A stretch of 64,000 nucleotides of DNA from Pseudovibrio flavus (GTDB lineage: Bacteria; Pseudomonadota; Alphaproteobacteria; Rhizobiales; Stappiaceae), in contig NZ_SMMA01000051.1 of the NCBI RefSeq assembly GCF_009711345.1, positions 1 to 64,000 on the forward strand. The letters are read 5' to 3'. Within the stretch, counting starts at the first letter, position 1, and each line of letters opens with the position of its first letter. The position numbers were made by a program, and so were the translations under genes. The notes beneath the pieces are model-generated. The model did not search any database and was not told the origin of the DNA. It worked only from the letters and a program-made list of their open reading frames with translations. Positions 32,477-40,799 of the stretch are shown in pieces.

Positions 32477-32974
32477 ATGCCTCTAGTGAACGGAAAACTG
32501 CATAAACTGGTTCGCGCACTCCTGATCGGAGCGGTGCTGGTAGGCTGCGCGGTATATTCTGTGGTTGCACAGCCCGCGACTGTTGTTCGCGTTTATATAG
32601 AACCTGACTGCACTATTTGCGAGAACTGGCAGGAGGACATGCGCGATGCTGGTTTTTTCCTTAAGGTCAAAGAGATGCGGGACATAAGTTCCGTGAAAAG
32701 ACAGCTCGGTGTGACCGAGGAGCTTGAGGGCTGTCTAACCGCGATTGTTCAGAACTACGTTATCGAAGGCCACGTTCCTGTTCGGGTGATTAATCGCTTA
32801 CTGCGCGAGAAGCCATTGGTACGCGGGTTGGCTCTGCCGCTCAATACAATTGACGGCATTGATAATGATTATGAGCGGCAAAGCCGCCGCAATATCGTCT
32901 ACTCATTTCGAACAGATGGCAGCGAACCCGTTCCTTATTTCAGCGGGCCGGTGAATGTTGAGTGGAGAAAATAG
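32477..32974 (+). CDS. DUF411 metal-binding-type protein
   Basis: 165 aa. After a signal/anchor (LVRALLIGAVLVGCAVYSVV then AQ) the DUF411 core is clear: VYIEPDCTICENWQEDMRDA with a C-x2-C pair, VKRQLGVTEELEGCLTAIVQ, then NYVIEGHVPVRVINRLLREK and PLVRGLALP. DUF411 proteins often sit in copper or other metal resistance loci, and a thioredoxin-like fold with metal binding is assumed. The C-terminal 45 residues go beyond the usual domain end, ending in PYFSGPVNVEWRK. No copper gene is adjacent. It probably acts in the periplasm. Confidence 0.8.
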   Translation: MPLVNGKLHKLVRALLIGAVLVGCAVYSVVAQPATVVRVYIEPDCTICENWQEDMRDAGFFLKVKEMRDISSVKRQLGVTEELEGCLTAIVQNYVIEGHVPVRVINRLLREKPLVRGLALPLNTIDGIDNDYERQSRRNIVYSFRTDGSEPVPYFSGPVNVEWRK

Positions 32975-33154
32975 AAGTCGTGATCTTACCTTTCTCTGAT
33001 ATTTTAGCAATGTGGTTCTTCTTTTATAATAAAATCTCGCAATAGTTGTGGTTAACATTGATTAAAATTGTCTAGGTATTGCCAACTGGATTGAGGTGAA
33101 TCCACCTATGCAATAACAAGTATTGATGATCAATTATCTGGTTTGTTGGTGCCG

Positions 33155-35923
33155 ATGTCTAAGTACCCGCGCGTTAAGATAAGTACTAGTAAATACCTTC
33201 ATTTTATTAATCTTTCAGCAGCTACATATCTCTTCATGTCAGCAGGCGGTGTACTGGCTGCCGGCCTAGACTTGAGTGGCTCTAGCCAGAATTGGGCCAA
33301 CTCGGCAGATATTAGTAGCGCGGACCGCGGCATCAACATTACTGGCAGTGGCAATAAGTTGACCAACAGCGGTGACATTACCTCCGATGAAGATGCAATC
33401 GGAGCAGTTGGTGATGGCAACACTGTCATCAACCATGGTGATTTGTTCGCCGGCGAGAACCTCTCCGATATCCTCGCCGGAACCATGGATCCCATTGGCG
33501 GTAACAACGATAATGGCGTTGAGTTGGATGGTGACAACAACACTATCGTGAACCACGGGACCGTAAGGGCATCCGATGATGGTCTGGATGTCGAAGGTGA
33601 TGGCGCTGTTGTTAAAAACTATGGCAATGTAATTGCTTACGACGATGCGATTGATATCGCCGGTGACAACGCGACAGTGTTTAACTCCGGTTTTTTAAAG
33701 ACCTTGGACGGCAGTGGGATCGAGATTACCGGCGCTAATGCAAGCATCACCAACACAGGTACGATTGATGTAGGTGACACAGGCATTGCTATAAGCGGGA
33801 CAAACGCAAGCGTCTCTAATTCTGGAACGATTGATGCGGATAACGTGGGCATAGTTTTAAACGGTGTTGATGCGGTTCTTGTAAATACTGGCGATATCAT
33901 CAGCCAAAATCACGATGGCATTCAGATGTTTAGTGATAGGGGCCAGATTGTAAATCACGGCAATATTGCCGGACTTCACGGCGACGGTATTTATGTTTCG
34001 GGCGATCAGGCAGAAATCTACAATTACGGCCATGTAAATGGGACGGTCGATGGCATCTATGTGAACGGTGCTTTTAGCCATATTTATAATGCGGGCGAAA
34101 TCACCTCTGGCCATGCAGGTGTTGAGATCGCTGGCGGCGGTGCGACGGTGCTAAACACCGGTAGCATCAACGCTGGAACTGATGGCATAAGCATCAACGG
34201 CGATGGTGTAACGGTTACAAATAGCGGTTTGATCACCACCCAAATCGATGACGGCTTGGATATAAACGGCAGCCATGCACACATAACCAATAGTGGTGAA
34301 ATTTCCTCCGCAGATGACGGCATCGACGCTTTTGGTGACCACAATCTCATCGTAAACTACGGACGGGTCATCTCGGATAGTGACGGCATTGTTGCCAATG
34401 ACAGCGGCGGTGTGATCGGTAGTCACGACAATACCCTAGTAAATTACGGTTTCGTTCAAGCGGCCAGTGATGGGCTGGATGCGAACGGTGATGGAAACCA
34501 CCTTACAAACTACGGCAGCATAGTCGCGGGAGATAATGGTTTTGAGGCCGGTGGTATCGGAAATGTCCTGTCAAACTTCGGTACTATTGAGGCTGAAGTT
34601 GATGGTATCAATATGGCTGGCCCGTTAGGCGAAGTTTATAACTCCGGCTCTATTCATGCCAAAAATGCTGGCATTTCTGTCTCGGGTGACAGCGCGCGGG
34701 TAGTAAATTCTGGCCGCGTTTTCGTTGACAATCATTTGGTCAATGCTGCTATCGAGTTTCGTGACCTATCAGCGGATGCATACCTAGCCCTCAACGCTGG
34801 TTCCCATATTCAGGGCCGTATCGAGTTTACTGGCACAAACAATACGCTGCACATGGGCTCTGGTTGGGACACCATGATGACGATCACCGGCGACATGGCT
34901 GAGGTGAATGTTACAGGCGATGGCCAGAAAGTAGTCGTAGATGGCCAGCGCGTTATTTCCGTAGACGGGGATGGTGCAGCGGCAACAGCTATCAATGCCG
35001 CTCGCTTACGGGCCGAACTGACGGGCGCAGTACAACAGGATATCAATAGCCGGATTGAAGCCGCTCAGCGCTGTGAGGATGGCACGACGTACTGCCGGAA
35101 TGGTTGGTGGATCAACTCCCGTGTAGCGGCACAAGATGGCACAAGCGACAATCCATACTCTCATGTGATGTCCATCAATACAGTTGGCATTGACGCTGCG
35201 CTGGATCAGGGCGGCATGGCGGGTCTTCTCGGCGGTATCTCCTTTAGCCGCTCTGAAGTGTTAGCCGAGAACGGAGAGACTGAGGCAACAACTGCCTACT
35301 TTGGCGGTTACTATAGCCGTATGTTTGGCCCCGCATTCGCCAACCTTTCTTTGGTTGGTGGTTATATGTGGCAGGACAATGCACGGGTGTTCTACGACAA
35401 TACCGTTCTTGGCGGCATAGTGCAGTCTGATGATCAGACCATTGGCAGTACGTTTGTAACCCCTGCCTTTACTCTCGGCTATCGCACAGACGTATCGCAG
35501 GGCTTTACACTCGTTCCAACCATTGGTGCCCGCTACACTTACTCAGCTCGCAAGGGCTATAAAGAGGCGGTAAACAGCAACATAACCGTAGATGCTCAGC
35601 AAGAACACCGCGTGGACGTTCGTGCCCAGCTTGCAATGGACTGGAATGGATATGAGTCAGGAGACTTTGGCAAATGGAATGCCCGTTTGCGCGGTGGTGT
35701 CGATCTTTACAAATCGACCACCGTTGGCGAGGGAAGCACCGCCTACGGCACAGCGCTGGCTGTTAGCGACCAGAGCGACTCCGGCGTGCGCCCGTTCTTC
35801 GGGTTCGATATTTTCTATGATCTTGGAGAGAGGCTCGACGTGAGCCTTGGCGTGGAAGCAGCCTACGATACCAACGAGGTGTTAGCGGCAAGTGGCCACC
35901 TGTCTTCCTCTTTGAATTTCTAG
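33155..35923 (+). CDS. Large autotransporter with beta-solenoid passenger
   Basis: 922 aa from the ATG at 33155; an upstream in-frame TTG at 33143 is less likely. An N-terminal signal (FINLSAATYLFMSAGGVLAA) leads to about 540 residues of an irregular 21-24 residue repeat whose core is [NV]-x-N-[SHY]-G-x-[IV] plus a DDGI/DDAI turn, for example NTGTIDVGDTGIAISGTNAS and NSGTIDADNVGIVLNGVDAV. This is a right-handed beta-helix type passenger. The C-terminal about 270 residues form the autotransporter barrel (GGISFSRSEVL, YYSRMFGPAFANLSLVGGYM) ending in LSSSLNF. It is a surface protein, perhaps adhesin. The Cys pair (CEDGTTYC) before the barrel is unusual. Confidence 0.88.
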   Translation: MSKYPRVKISTSKYLHFINLSAATYLFMSAGGVLAAGLDLSGSSQNWANSADISSADRGINITGSGNKLTNSGDITSDEDAIGAVGDGNTVINHGDLFAGENLSDILAGTMDPIGGNNDNGVELDGDNNTIVNHGTVRASDDGLDVEGDGAVVKNYGNVIAYDDAIDIAGDNATVFNSGFLKTLDGSGIEITGANASITNTGTIDVGDTGIAISGTNASVSNSGTIDADNVGIVLNGVDAVLVNTGDIISQNHDGIQMFSDRGQIVNHGNIAGLHGDGIYVSGDQAEIYNYGHVNGTVDGIYVNGAFSHIYNAGEITSGHAGVEIAGGGATVLNTGSINAGTDGISINGDGVTVTNSGLITTQIDDGLDINGSHAHITNSGEISSADDGIDAFGDHNLIVNYGRVISDSDGIVANDSGGVIGSHDNTLVNYGFVQAASDGLDANGDGNHLTNYGSIVAGDNGFEAGGIGNVLSNFGTIEAEVDGINMAGPLGEVYNSGSIHAKNAGISVSGDSARVVNSGRVFVDNHLVNAAIEFRDLSADAYLALNAGSHIQGRIEFTGTNNTLHMGSGWDTMMTITGDMAEVNVTGDGQKVVVDGQRVISVDGDGAAATAINAARLRAELTGAVQQDINSRIEAAQRCEDGTTYCRNGWWINSRVAAQDGTSDNPYSHVMSINTVGIDAALDQGGMAGLLGGISFSRSEVLAENGETEATTAYFGGYYSRMFGPAFANLSLVGGYMWQDNARVFYDNTVLGGIVQSDDQTIGSTFVTPAFTLGYRTDVSQGFTLVPTIGARYTYSARKGYKEAVNSNITVDAQQEHRVDVRAQLAMDWNGYESGDFGKWNARLRGGVDLYKSTTVGEGSTAYGTALAVSDQSDSGVRPFFGFDIFYDLGERLDVSLGVEAAYDTNEVLAASGHLSSSLNF

Positions 35924-35946
35924 GAGTTGTGGGCAAGAAGAATTGG

Positions 35947-35973
35947 AAGGGCAGCCGGCTGGTTGCCCTTTTT
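35947..35973 (+). terminator. Terminator after autotransporter gene
   Basis: AAGGGCA (35947-35953) / TGCCCTT (35964-35970) with a GC-rich loop, then TTT. It lies only 20 bp before the ATG of the GNAT gene. Confidence 0.65.
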
Positions 35974-35993
35974 GAGTTTTAGGAGGGACAATA

Positions 35994-36440
35994 ATGATTG
36001 AAGTTGACGGACACCTGCGGCTGTTGGGGCCAGCAGACTATAACGATGCCATGGAGCTCTATGCCGAGCTTTCGCACCACGCCTTTCCGCTGACGGACCG
36101 CGCTCGGTATGAAAGCGTTTTGAACCATGAAGGCACAACCGTCTGGGGTATAGAGGTTGAGGGGAAGATCGTCAGTATGGCGACGCTCCACATGTTGCCA
36201 TCTCTGGGCAATGCCAGTTCGCATTACGCGCTGATCGAAAATGTCATCACTACTAAAAGGCATCAGAACAAAGGGCTGGGGGCTAGCTTGTTGCGTGCTG
36301 TCCTTGCCTATGCGTGGGATAAGGATGCCTACAAGGTGATGCTGCTTACCGGTAAACAGCGCGATGCTTTGGAGTTTTATCAAAAGCTCGGCTTTGACGA
36401 GGATGAAAAGCACGGCCTTGTTTGCCGGAAGCCAGCTTGA
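35994..36440 (+). CDS. GNAT-family N-acetyltransferase
   Basis: 148 aa, complete. AGGAGG sits 8 nt before the ATG, a very strong ribosome site. GNAT core: YALIENVITTKRHQNKGLGA then SLLRAVLAYAW carries the R-x-x-x-G-x-G/A acetyl-CoA loop; VMLLTGKQRDALEFYQKLGF is the usual last helix and strand. The acceptor is unknown. It is cytosolic and monocistronic between the autotransporter and an SDR gene. Confidence 0.87.
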   Translation: MIEVDGHLRLLGPADYNDAMELYAELSHHAFPLTDRARYESVLNHEGTTVWGIEVEGKIVSMATLHMLPSLGNASSHYALIENVITTKRHQNKGLGASLLRAVLAYAWDKDAYKVMLLTGKQRDALEFYQKLGFDEDEKHGLVCRKPA

Positions 36441-36600
36441 TCGGTCGCTTCGACACAATGGTGATTGCTAGGATTTTTGCAGCACCACGAAATTGTCTTG
36501 GTTTGATGACAGCCTTTCCCTAACGTTAGAAGGTCTCGCCGCACGGGCCCTTATTAACTGCAAAGCCTGCGTAATAGGCTGGCTAGGGAAAGGAATAGCG

Positions 36601-37416
36601 ATGTCCAAAACGATCTTGATCACCGGTTCCTCCTCAGGCATTGGCAAAGCCACGGCTCATTTGTTCCATGAAAAGGGATGGAACGTGGTTGCAACCATGC
36701 GCAATCCGCAAAACGAGCAGGAGCTTAATCAGCTGAAAAATGCGCTGGTTACACGGCTTGATGTAACTGATCCAGATACGATCAAGTCTGCCGTCTCCGC
36801 CGGAGTGGATCGTTTTGGAACTATTGATGTTTTGCTGAACAATGCTGGATACGGCGCATTTGGACCGCTGGAAGCGTTCTCCATGGAGGGGATACGCCGC
36901 CAGTTCGATACCAACGTCATCGGGCTGCTAGAGACAACAAAGGCTGTGCTGCCGCTAATGCGCAAGCAGCGCTCCGGAACCATCGTCAATATCTCTTCCA
37001 TCGGCGGCAAAATGGGCTTTCCGCTTGGCACGCTCTACCACGGAACCAAGTTCGCAGTTGAGGGCATGTCAGAGGCCCTGCACTACGAACTGGCCCCTTT
37101 GGGTGTTGCGGTGAAGATCGTTGAGCCGGGCGCTATCGCGACGGACTTCGGCGGCCGATCGTTTGACTTTACCAATGATGAGAGCCTGACTGAGTATCAG
37201 CCGATTGCGCAAAAGGTTATGTCAGGCTTTGAATCCATTCTGGACATTGCCTCCCCTGCCCGTGTTGTAGCAGAGGTTATCTGGACCGCGGTAACGGACG
37301 GCACACCAACGCTTCGCTACACTGCGGGCGAGGATGCACGAGAGTACATCGCTAATCGCAAGGCGCTGGATGATGCTGCCTTCTTTAACAGCGTAAAGCA
37401 GATCTTTGATCTGTAA
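36601..37416 (+). CDS. Short-chain dehydrogenase/reductase (classical SDR)
   Basis: 271 aa from the ATG at 36601, which has GGGAAAGGA upstream; the frame is open to 36493 but that part lacks sense. The cofactor motif TGSSSGIGKATA, the NNAGYG motif, catalytic Ser (IVNISSIGGKMGF) and Tyr-x3-Lys (YHGTKFAVEG) are all present. The arginine in ATMRNP after the second strand suggests NADP(H). Members of this subgroup act on alcohols, sterols or sugars. The substrate is not known. It is convergent with the MFS gene at 37460. Confidence 0.9.
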   Translation: MSKTILITGSSSGIGKATAHLFHEKGWNVVATMRNPQNEQELNQLKNALVTRLDVTDPDTIKSAVSAGVDRFGTIDVLLNNAGYGAFGPLEAFSMEGIRRQFDTNVIGLLETTKAVLPLMRKQRSGTIVNISSIGGKMGFPLGTLYHGTKFAVEGMSEALHYELAPLGVAVKIVEPGAIATDFGGRSFDFTNDESLTEYQPIAQKVMSGFESILDIASPARVVAEVIWTAVTDGTPTLRYTAGEDAREYIANRKALDDAAFFNSVKQIFDL

Positions 37417-37459
37417 GACGACAAGTGCATATGGATGACTGTAGGGCCTAACAGGTGAG

Positions 37460-38779
37460 CTAGAACTTGTTAGGCCAGTGCGGGTGATGGTCATCAATAT
37501 GGAACACATGAGTATGCCTGTGCCCTTTAACGTTTCTGCCTTCGTTCATATGCGGATCGTCCTTGGCAAGCTCGGGGTGATCGTGAGTTAGCTCCTCTTG
37601 ATCATCAGCGGGCCAGAGGCGGAGGCATAGGAGGATGCCAAGCAAGCCAATCAGGGCAAGAACGCTAAACGCGGTCGTCATTCCAAAGCGTGCGCCTAGG
37701 CCTCCGGCAAGCGGATAGGCCAGTAACCAACAGGCGTGGGACAGTGCAAACTGGGCAGCAAATACAGCAGGGAGGTCTTCTTCATTGGCTGAGCGGGTGA
37801 GAATGCGTCCGGTTGGTGTTTGCGCGCCGGAATAGCCAAGCCCCATCACGAACCAGAGCGCCAGCAATGTGTTGTATCCTGAAACGAAATTACCAAGCAG
37901 CAAGCCAACAACGATAACTGCGCCACCAGTAGTCATAACCAGCCGTTCGCTTAGTTTCTCCAGCACTTGAGGTAGCGCAAGGGCTGCCACCATCGAGCCG
38001 CCGCCAAAGGCCGCAAGTGCTCCCGCAAGATATCCCGCGCTGAGGCCCATTTGCCCTTGCACGATGACAACCGTGTTGATGATTACCATCGACCCACCTG
38101 CAGCAATACAAAGGTAAAGCGCAAAGAGCCCTCTAAGGCGCGGTGTATGGCGGAAGATGCGCAGCCCTTGAGTGATGCGTTTGAGGCTACGTTGGTTCTC
38201 AACGGGCTTGAATGCGGGAAGGGAAACAGAGAGGATGAGCATGGTAGAGGCAAGAAAGCCCAGTGCTGTGCCCCAGAACAGCCCGTGATAGCTCACGGCT
38301 AGCAACAGCAGCCCTGCAATGGTGGGGCTGAGCAGGTTCTCTAAATCATAAGCTATACGCGAAAGGGACAGCGCCTTGGTGTAGGTTTGCTTGTCCGCCA
38401 GTACTACCGGAATGGTTGATTGGAAGGCAGGCGTGAAAGCCGCTGATGCTGACTGCAGAACGAAGATAAGCAGGTAGATCTGCCAGATTTGGTCAACAAA
38501 GGGTAGAAGAACAGCAACTCCCGCCCGAACAAGATCGAGGAGTACGAGGAAAGCGCGGCGGGGTAAGCGCTCGGCGATGGCGGCAGCAATTGGAGCCAAG
38601 CCGACATAGGCGATCATCTTGATGGTAAAGGCGGTGCCAAGCACAACCCCTGCATCCTCTCCAGCAAGATCAAAGGCCAGTAGGCCAAGCGCCACCGTGG
38701 CAAGCCCGGTCCCGAATAGGGCTGTAACCTGAGCGGCAAACAGGTAGCGGAAGCTTTTGTTCTTTAACGGCTCTAGCAT
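37460..38779 (-). CDS. MFS efflux transporter with His-rich C-terminal tail (metal exporter candidate)
   Basis: 439 aa from the ATG at 38779 (MLEPLKNKSFRYLFAAQVTA); the frame continues upstream over the neighbour and is not used. There are 12 membrane helices of the enterobactin/NreB-like MFS branch. The tail reads ADDQEELTHDHPELAKDDPH and later HRHTHVFHIDDHHPHW, about ten histidines in 45 residues, which points to metal ions, as in NreB (nickel) and related pumps. It is the second gene after a CsoR/DmeR-type repressor, with a C/G-tract operator-like site between them. Nickel or cobalt export is the best inference. Confidence 0.85.
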   Translation of the reverse strand: MLEPLKNKSFRYLFAAQVTALFGTGLATVALGLLAFDLAGEDAGVVLGTAFTIKMIAYVGLAPIAAAIAERLPRRAFLVLLDLVRAGVAVLLPFVDQIWQIYLLIFVLQSASAAFTPAFQSTIPVVLADKQTYTKALSLSRIAYDLENLLSPTIAGLLLLAVSYHGLFWGTALGFLASTMLILSVSLPAFKPVENQRSLKRITQGLRIFRHTPRLRGLFALYLCIAAGGSMVIINTVVIVQGQMGLSAGYLAGALAAFGGGSMVAALALPQVLEKLSERLVMTTGGAVIVVGLLLGNFVSGYNTLLALWFVMGLGYSGAQTPTGRILTRSANEEDLPAVFAAQFALSHACWLLAYPLAGGLGARFGMTTAFSVLALIGLLGILLCLRLWPADDQEELTHDHPELAKDDPHMNEGRNVKGHRHTHVFHIDDHHPHWPNKF

Positions 38780-38798
38780 GGTATCTATTGGCGCTCCT

Positions 38799-38819
38799 AT
38801 CCCCTCCGGGGGGTTATAG
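38799..38819. promoter_or_regulatory. C/G-tract operator-like site overlapping 3' end of repressor gene
   Basis: TATCCCCTCC (38799-38808) followed directly by GGGGGGTTATA (38809-38819) makes an imperfect inverted repeat. It resembles the C-tract/G-tract operators bound by CsoR/RcnR/DmeR repressors and the copy at 39104-39122. Placed just ahead of the MFS start, it could give an internal regulated promoter. Confidence 0.5.
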
Positions 38820-39092
38820 ATAGCGGCTGATCCTTGTAAATTCTTCCAATGTCTCGCGTGTGGCTTTCTCCGGCCGGTCCAGCGCATCGGCCAAACAGTG
38901 CTCAAGATGATCGTGGATCAGTGTCTTCTTGGCCTGCGTTACCGCTTTTTCAACAGCATGTAATTGCTGCGCTATTTCCACGCGTGGCCGCTGATTGTCG
39001 ATCATATCAATGATCGAGCGTAGATGGCCGTTGGCTCTTTTCAGGCGGTTTACAACGTCTTTATGGGAGTGATGTTGGGTTTCTTCTGTCAT
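38814..39092 (-). CDS. CsoR/RcnR/FrmR-family (DUF156) metal-responsive repressor
   Basis: 92 aa all-helical repressor. The family core is HKDVVNRLKRANGHLRSIID, IAQQLHAVEKAVTQAKKTL and IHDHLEHCL. The His and Cys of the HDHLEHC motif (ligands 61/65 in CsoR numbering) are kept, but the Cys of helix 2 is replaced, RPRVEIAQQL standing where relatives have RPC-x-x-x-A-Q-Q-L. N-terminal histidines (THHSH-like ETQHHSHKD) may supply ligands as in RcnR/DmeR. It is followed by the His-rich MFS pump and preceded by a C/G-tract operator, so autorepression relieved by metal is expected. Confidence 0.88.
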   Translation of the reverse strand: MTEETQHHSHKDVVNRLKRANGHLRSIIDMIDNQRPRVEIAQQLHAVEKAVTQAKKTLIHDHLEHCLADALDRPEKATRETLEEFTRISRYL

Positions 39093-39103
39093 GCTGATAT
39101 TTG

Positions 39104-39122
39104 TATCCCCCCTAGGGGGATA
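39104..39122. promoter_or_regulatory. CsoR-type operator upstream of repressor gene
   Basis: TATCCCCCCTAGGGGGATA, nearly perfect palindrome, 12 bp before the start codon of the repressor. C-tract/G-tract dyads with flanking TAT/ATA are typical for this repressor family. The site carries a central CTAG. Confidence 0.72.
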
Positions 39123-39239
39123 TTGTAAAGCGCCATATTTAAGTCCGAATTAGCGAGCAAAGAGCCTTTGCCTTCCCTTGCGGCGTCCCCCGCCCGTCTA
39201 TTGTGAAGCCCTTAGCATCATCTATTGAGGAGTGCCCTC

Positions 39240-39986
39240 TTGAGCCGTAGATTGTTTTTCACCGGTGTGTGTCAGCTCGCTTTTCTGGTCTTTACCGCAG
39301 GCGCAATTGCGCAGCCTTTAGGCGTAATAGGTAACCGCGTGTCATCTACCCTGACGGCTATTGACCAATACAAGGGCGCTGGAGATCGTCTTGTCACCGC
39401 TAAGCAGGTTGCGGACTTTCTGGGCGAAGGGCTCACCCCGACTGAACGACGTATTGCAGCTTTTGAGTTTGTGCGCTCCTACCCCTTCCGCCTGCAAGGC
39501 GATGGTGGGGTGAGTGATAACAGCCTGTTTAACCTTGGCGCGGGCGACGGGCGCCACAAAGCAGCCGCTCTCAAAGCAATCTTGGAAGTATGGGGCGAAG
39601 AGGTTTATTCCATCACTGTGCCGTTTGACTGGGCCGATCTACCGGTTCCGGTTCCAGTGCTTTCAAAGCTCACAGATACCCGTTCGTTCCACAATGCACT
39701 GGTGGTCAAAACGGGCGAGCGTTGGATCATCGTTGATGCAACGTGGGATCCGGCGTTAGAAAAGCTTGGCTTTCCGGTGGTTTCTGATTGGAACGGGCAT
39801 ACGTCTACCCTCTCCATCACACCAAAAGCGACGCAGATCGAGCATGCCAGAAGCTTCAAGACGATGGATGAACTCTATACCCGTTATGCGGTTGCAAAAC
39901 CAAATGAAGAGCAAGTTCATGCCTTCATCAGCGCCTTTAATGGATGGATAGAGCGGGCCCGCCGGGTAGAGCATACAGAGACGTAA
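39240..39986 (+). CDS. Exported transglutaminase-like protein lacking the usual cysteine
   Basis: 248 aa from the TTG at 39240, which has GAGGAG 7 nt upstream (in-frame TTG at 39225 does not). A signal peptide is seen (FFTGVCQLAFLVFTAGAIAQ). The middle resembles a transglutaminase/protease core: a helix GRHKAAALKAILEVWG, then SFHNALVVKTGERWIIVDAT WD with the His and Asp in the right places. At the spot where the catalytic Cys precedes the helix the sequence is GAGDGRHKAA, so Cys is absent. Either it is catalytically dead or the resemblance is only to the fold. Function unknown; periplasmic. Confidence 0.6.
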   Translation: MSRRLFFTGVCQLAFLVFTAGAIAQPLGVIGNRVSSTLTAIDQYKGAGDRLVTAKQVADFLGEGLTPTERRIAAFEFVRSYPFRLQGDGGVSDNSLFNLGAGDGRHKAAALKAILEVWGEEVYSITVPFDWADLPVPVPVLSKLTDTRSFHNALVVKTGERWIIVDATWDPALEKLGFPVVSDWNGHTSTLSITPKATQIEHARSFKTMDELYTRYAVAKPNEEQVHAFISAFNGWIERARRVEHTET

Positions 39987-40011
39987 CCGGGCTTATAGAT
40001 AAGCAGACTAG

Positions 40012-40035
40012 AGGGCGGTTGATCCGCCCTTTTTT
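40012..40035 (+). terminator. Terminator after transglutaminase-like gene
   Basis: AGGGCGG (40012-40018) / CCGCCCT (40024-40030) with TTGAT loop, then TTTTT. Confidence 0.8.
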
Positions 40036-40053
40036 AGTGTCTGCCTTTAGCGC

Positions 40054-40089
40054 AATAAAAAAGCCGCGTTGACCATTGGCCCGCGGCTT
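40054..40089 (-). terminator. Terminator of small zinc-finger-like gene
   Basis: AAGCCGCG (40082-40089 on the minus strand) / CGCGGCTT (40061-40068), followed on the minus strand by TTTTTTATTG. It ends transcription of the 40113 gene. Confidence 0.78.
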
Positions 40090-40112
40090 AGTGGTGATGG
40101 AGCACGTGAAAT

Positions 40113-40346
40113 CTAGTCGATAGACACACGGAAATTGTTCTGGCGCAGATGCTTCATAGCAAGAGCGTGGCTGAAGAACTCGCCATTGCAGACATTACAA
40201 ATCTCAAGCACATTTACAGGTGTACTTCGGCCTTCGTGGATCTCTTCAGGCGAGCAATATACGCTCACGCCACTTTCGTTATCCAGTGGTGCAACCATGA
40301 TGGAGACGGGCCAGTTTTTGATTGTGCCTTCTACAACAGTTTCCAT
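40113..40346 (-). CDS. Small protein with a C2H2-like zinc-binding motif
   Basis: 77 aa from the ATG at 40346 (METVVEGTIKNWPVSIMVAP), with GGGGAAAA just upstream; the frame is open to an ATG at 40457 that lacks a ribosome site, which would give 114 aa. Near the C-terminus stands EICNVCNGEFFSHALAMKHL, with C-x2-C-x6-H-x5-H spacing, a plausible zinc site but not the Ros/MucR pattern (C-x2-C-x9-H-x3-H). An additional Cys lies in SVYCSPEE. It has its own terminator. Function unknown; DNA or protein binding is possible. Confidence 0.6.
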   Translation of the reverse strand: METVVEGTIKNWPVSIMVAPLDNESGVSVYCSPEEIHEGRSTPVNVLEICNVCNGEFFSHALAMKHLRQNNFRVSID

Positions 40347-40799
40347 TTTTCCCCGTTTCTGTTTGTCGGATCGGGTTTCAAAGGTGGTGAGATATCCTAG
40401 CGTGTCGCTCGAATTGTCGACAAAGTACTCACTGAAATATCTTCTGACTACTTGCATAACTACGCATGTAGATACCTTGGCTCTTTCTGCCCTGAAATCA
40501 TGTCATTCCCATGACCCTTTCCAGATCAAAAAGCGGCTCTTGGTGTCATCTATGTCGCGTTGTCAGCTTGTCGCGCATGCTTGGGAGGAGCACCGACTTC
40601 CTTAGGAAAAGGCGGCTGAATGCGCTACGGCGGTGTTCTTACTGTGAGTATAGTTGCGGCTCAACCAGCAAAATATCGGGGGCCACATCTCTTTGTGGTT
40701 ATGTAGAAATGCACATAACTCATTGAAAATAAACAACTGGAAAAAGTCTCATTCTCCCGCCACGAAGGTGTCGCAGCGGGAGGTGTAGCTGTGTAGAGC
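40347..40799. other. Intergenic stretch upstream of the zinc-finger-like gene
   Basis: About 450 bp. The first 110 bp could be coding if the longer start at 40457 is used. A TTTGTCGACAA (40416-40426) partial palindrome lies in this part. Beyond 40460 I see no gene and no clear site; the DNA is of average composition. Confidence 0.35.
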
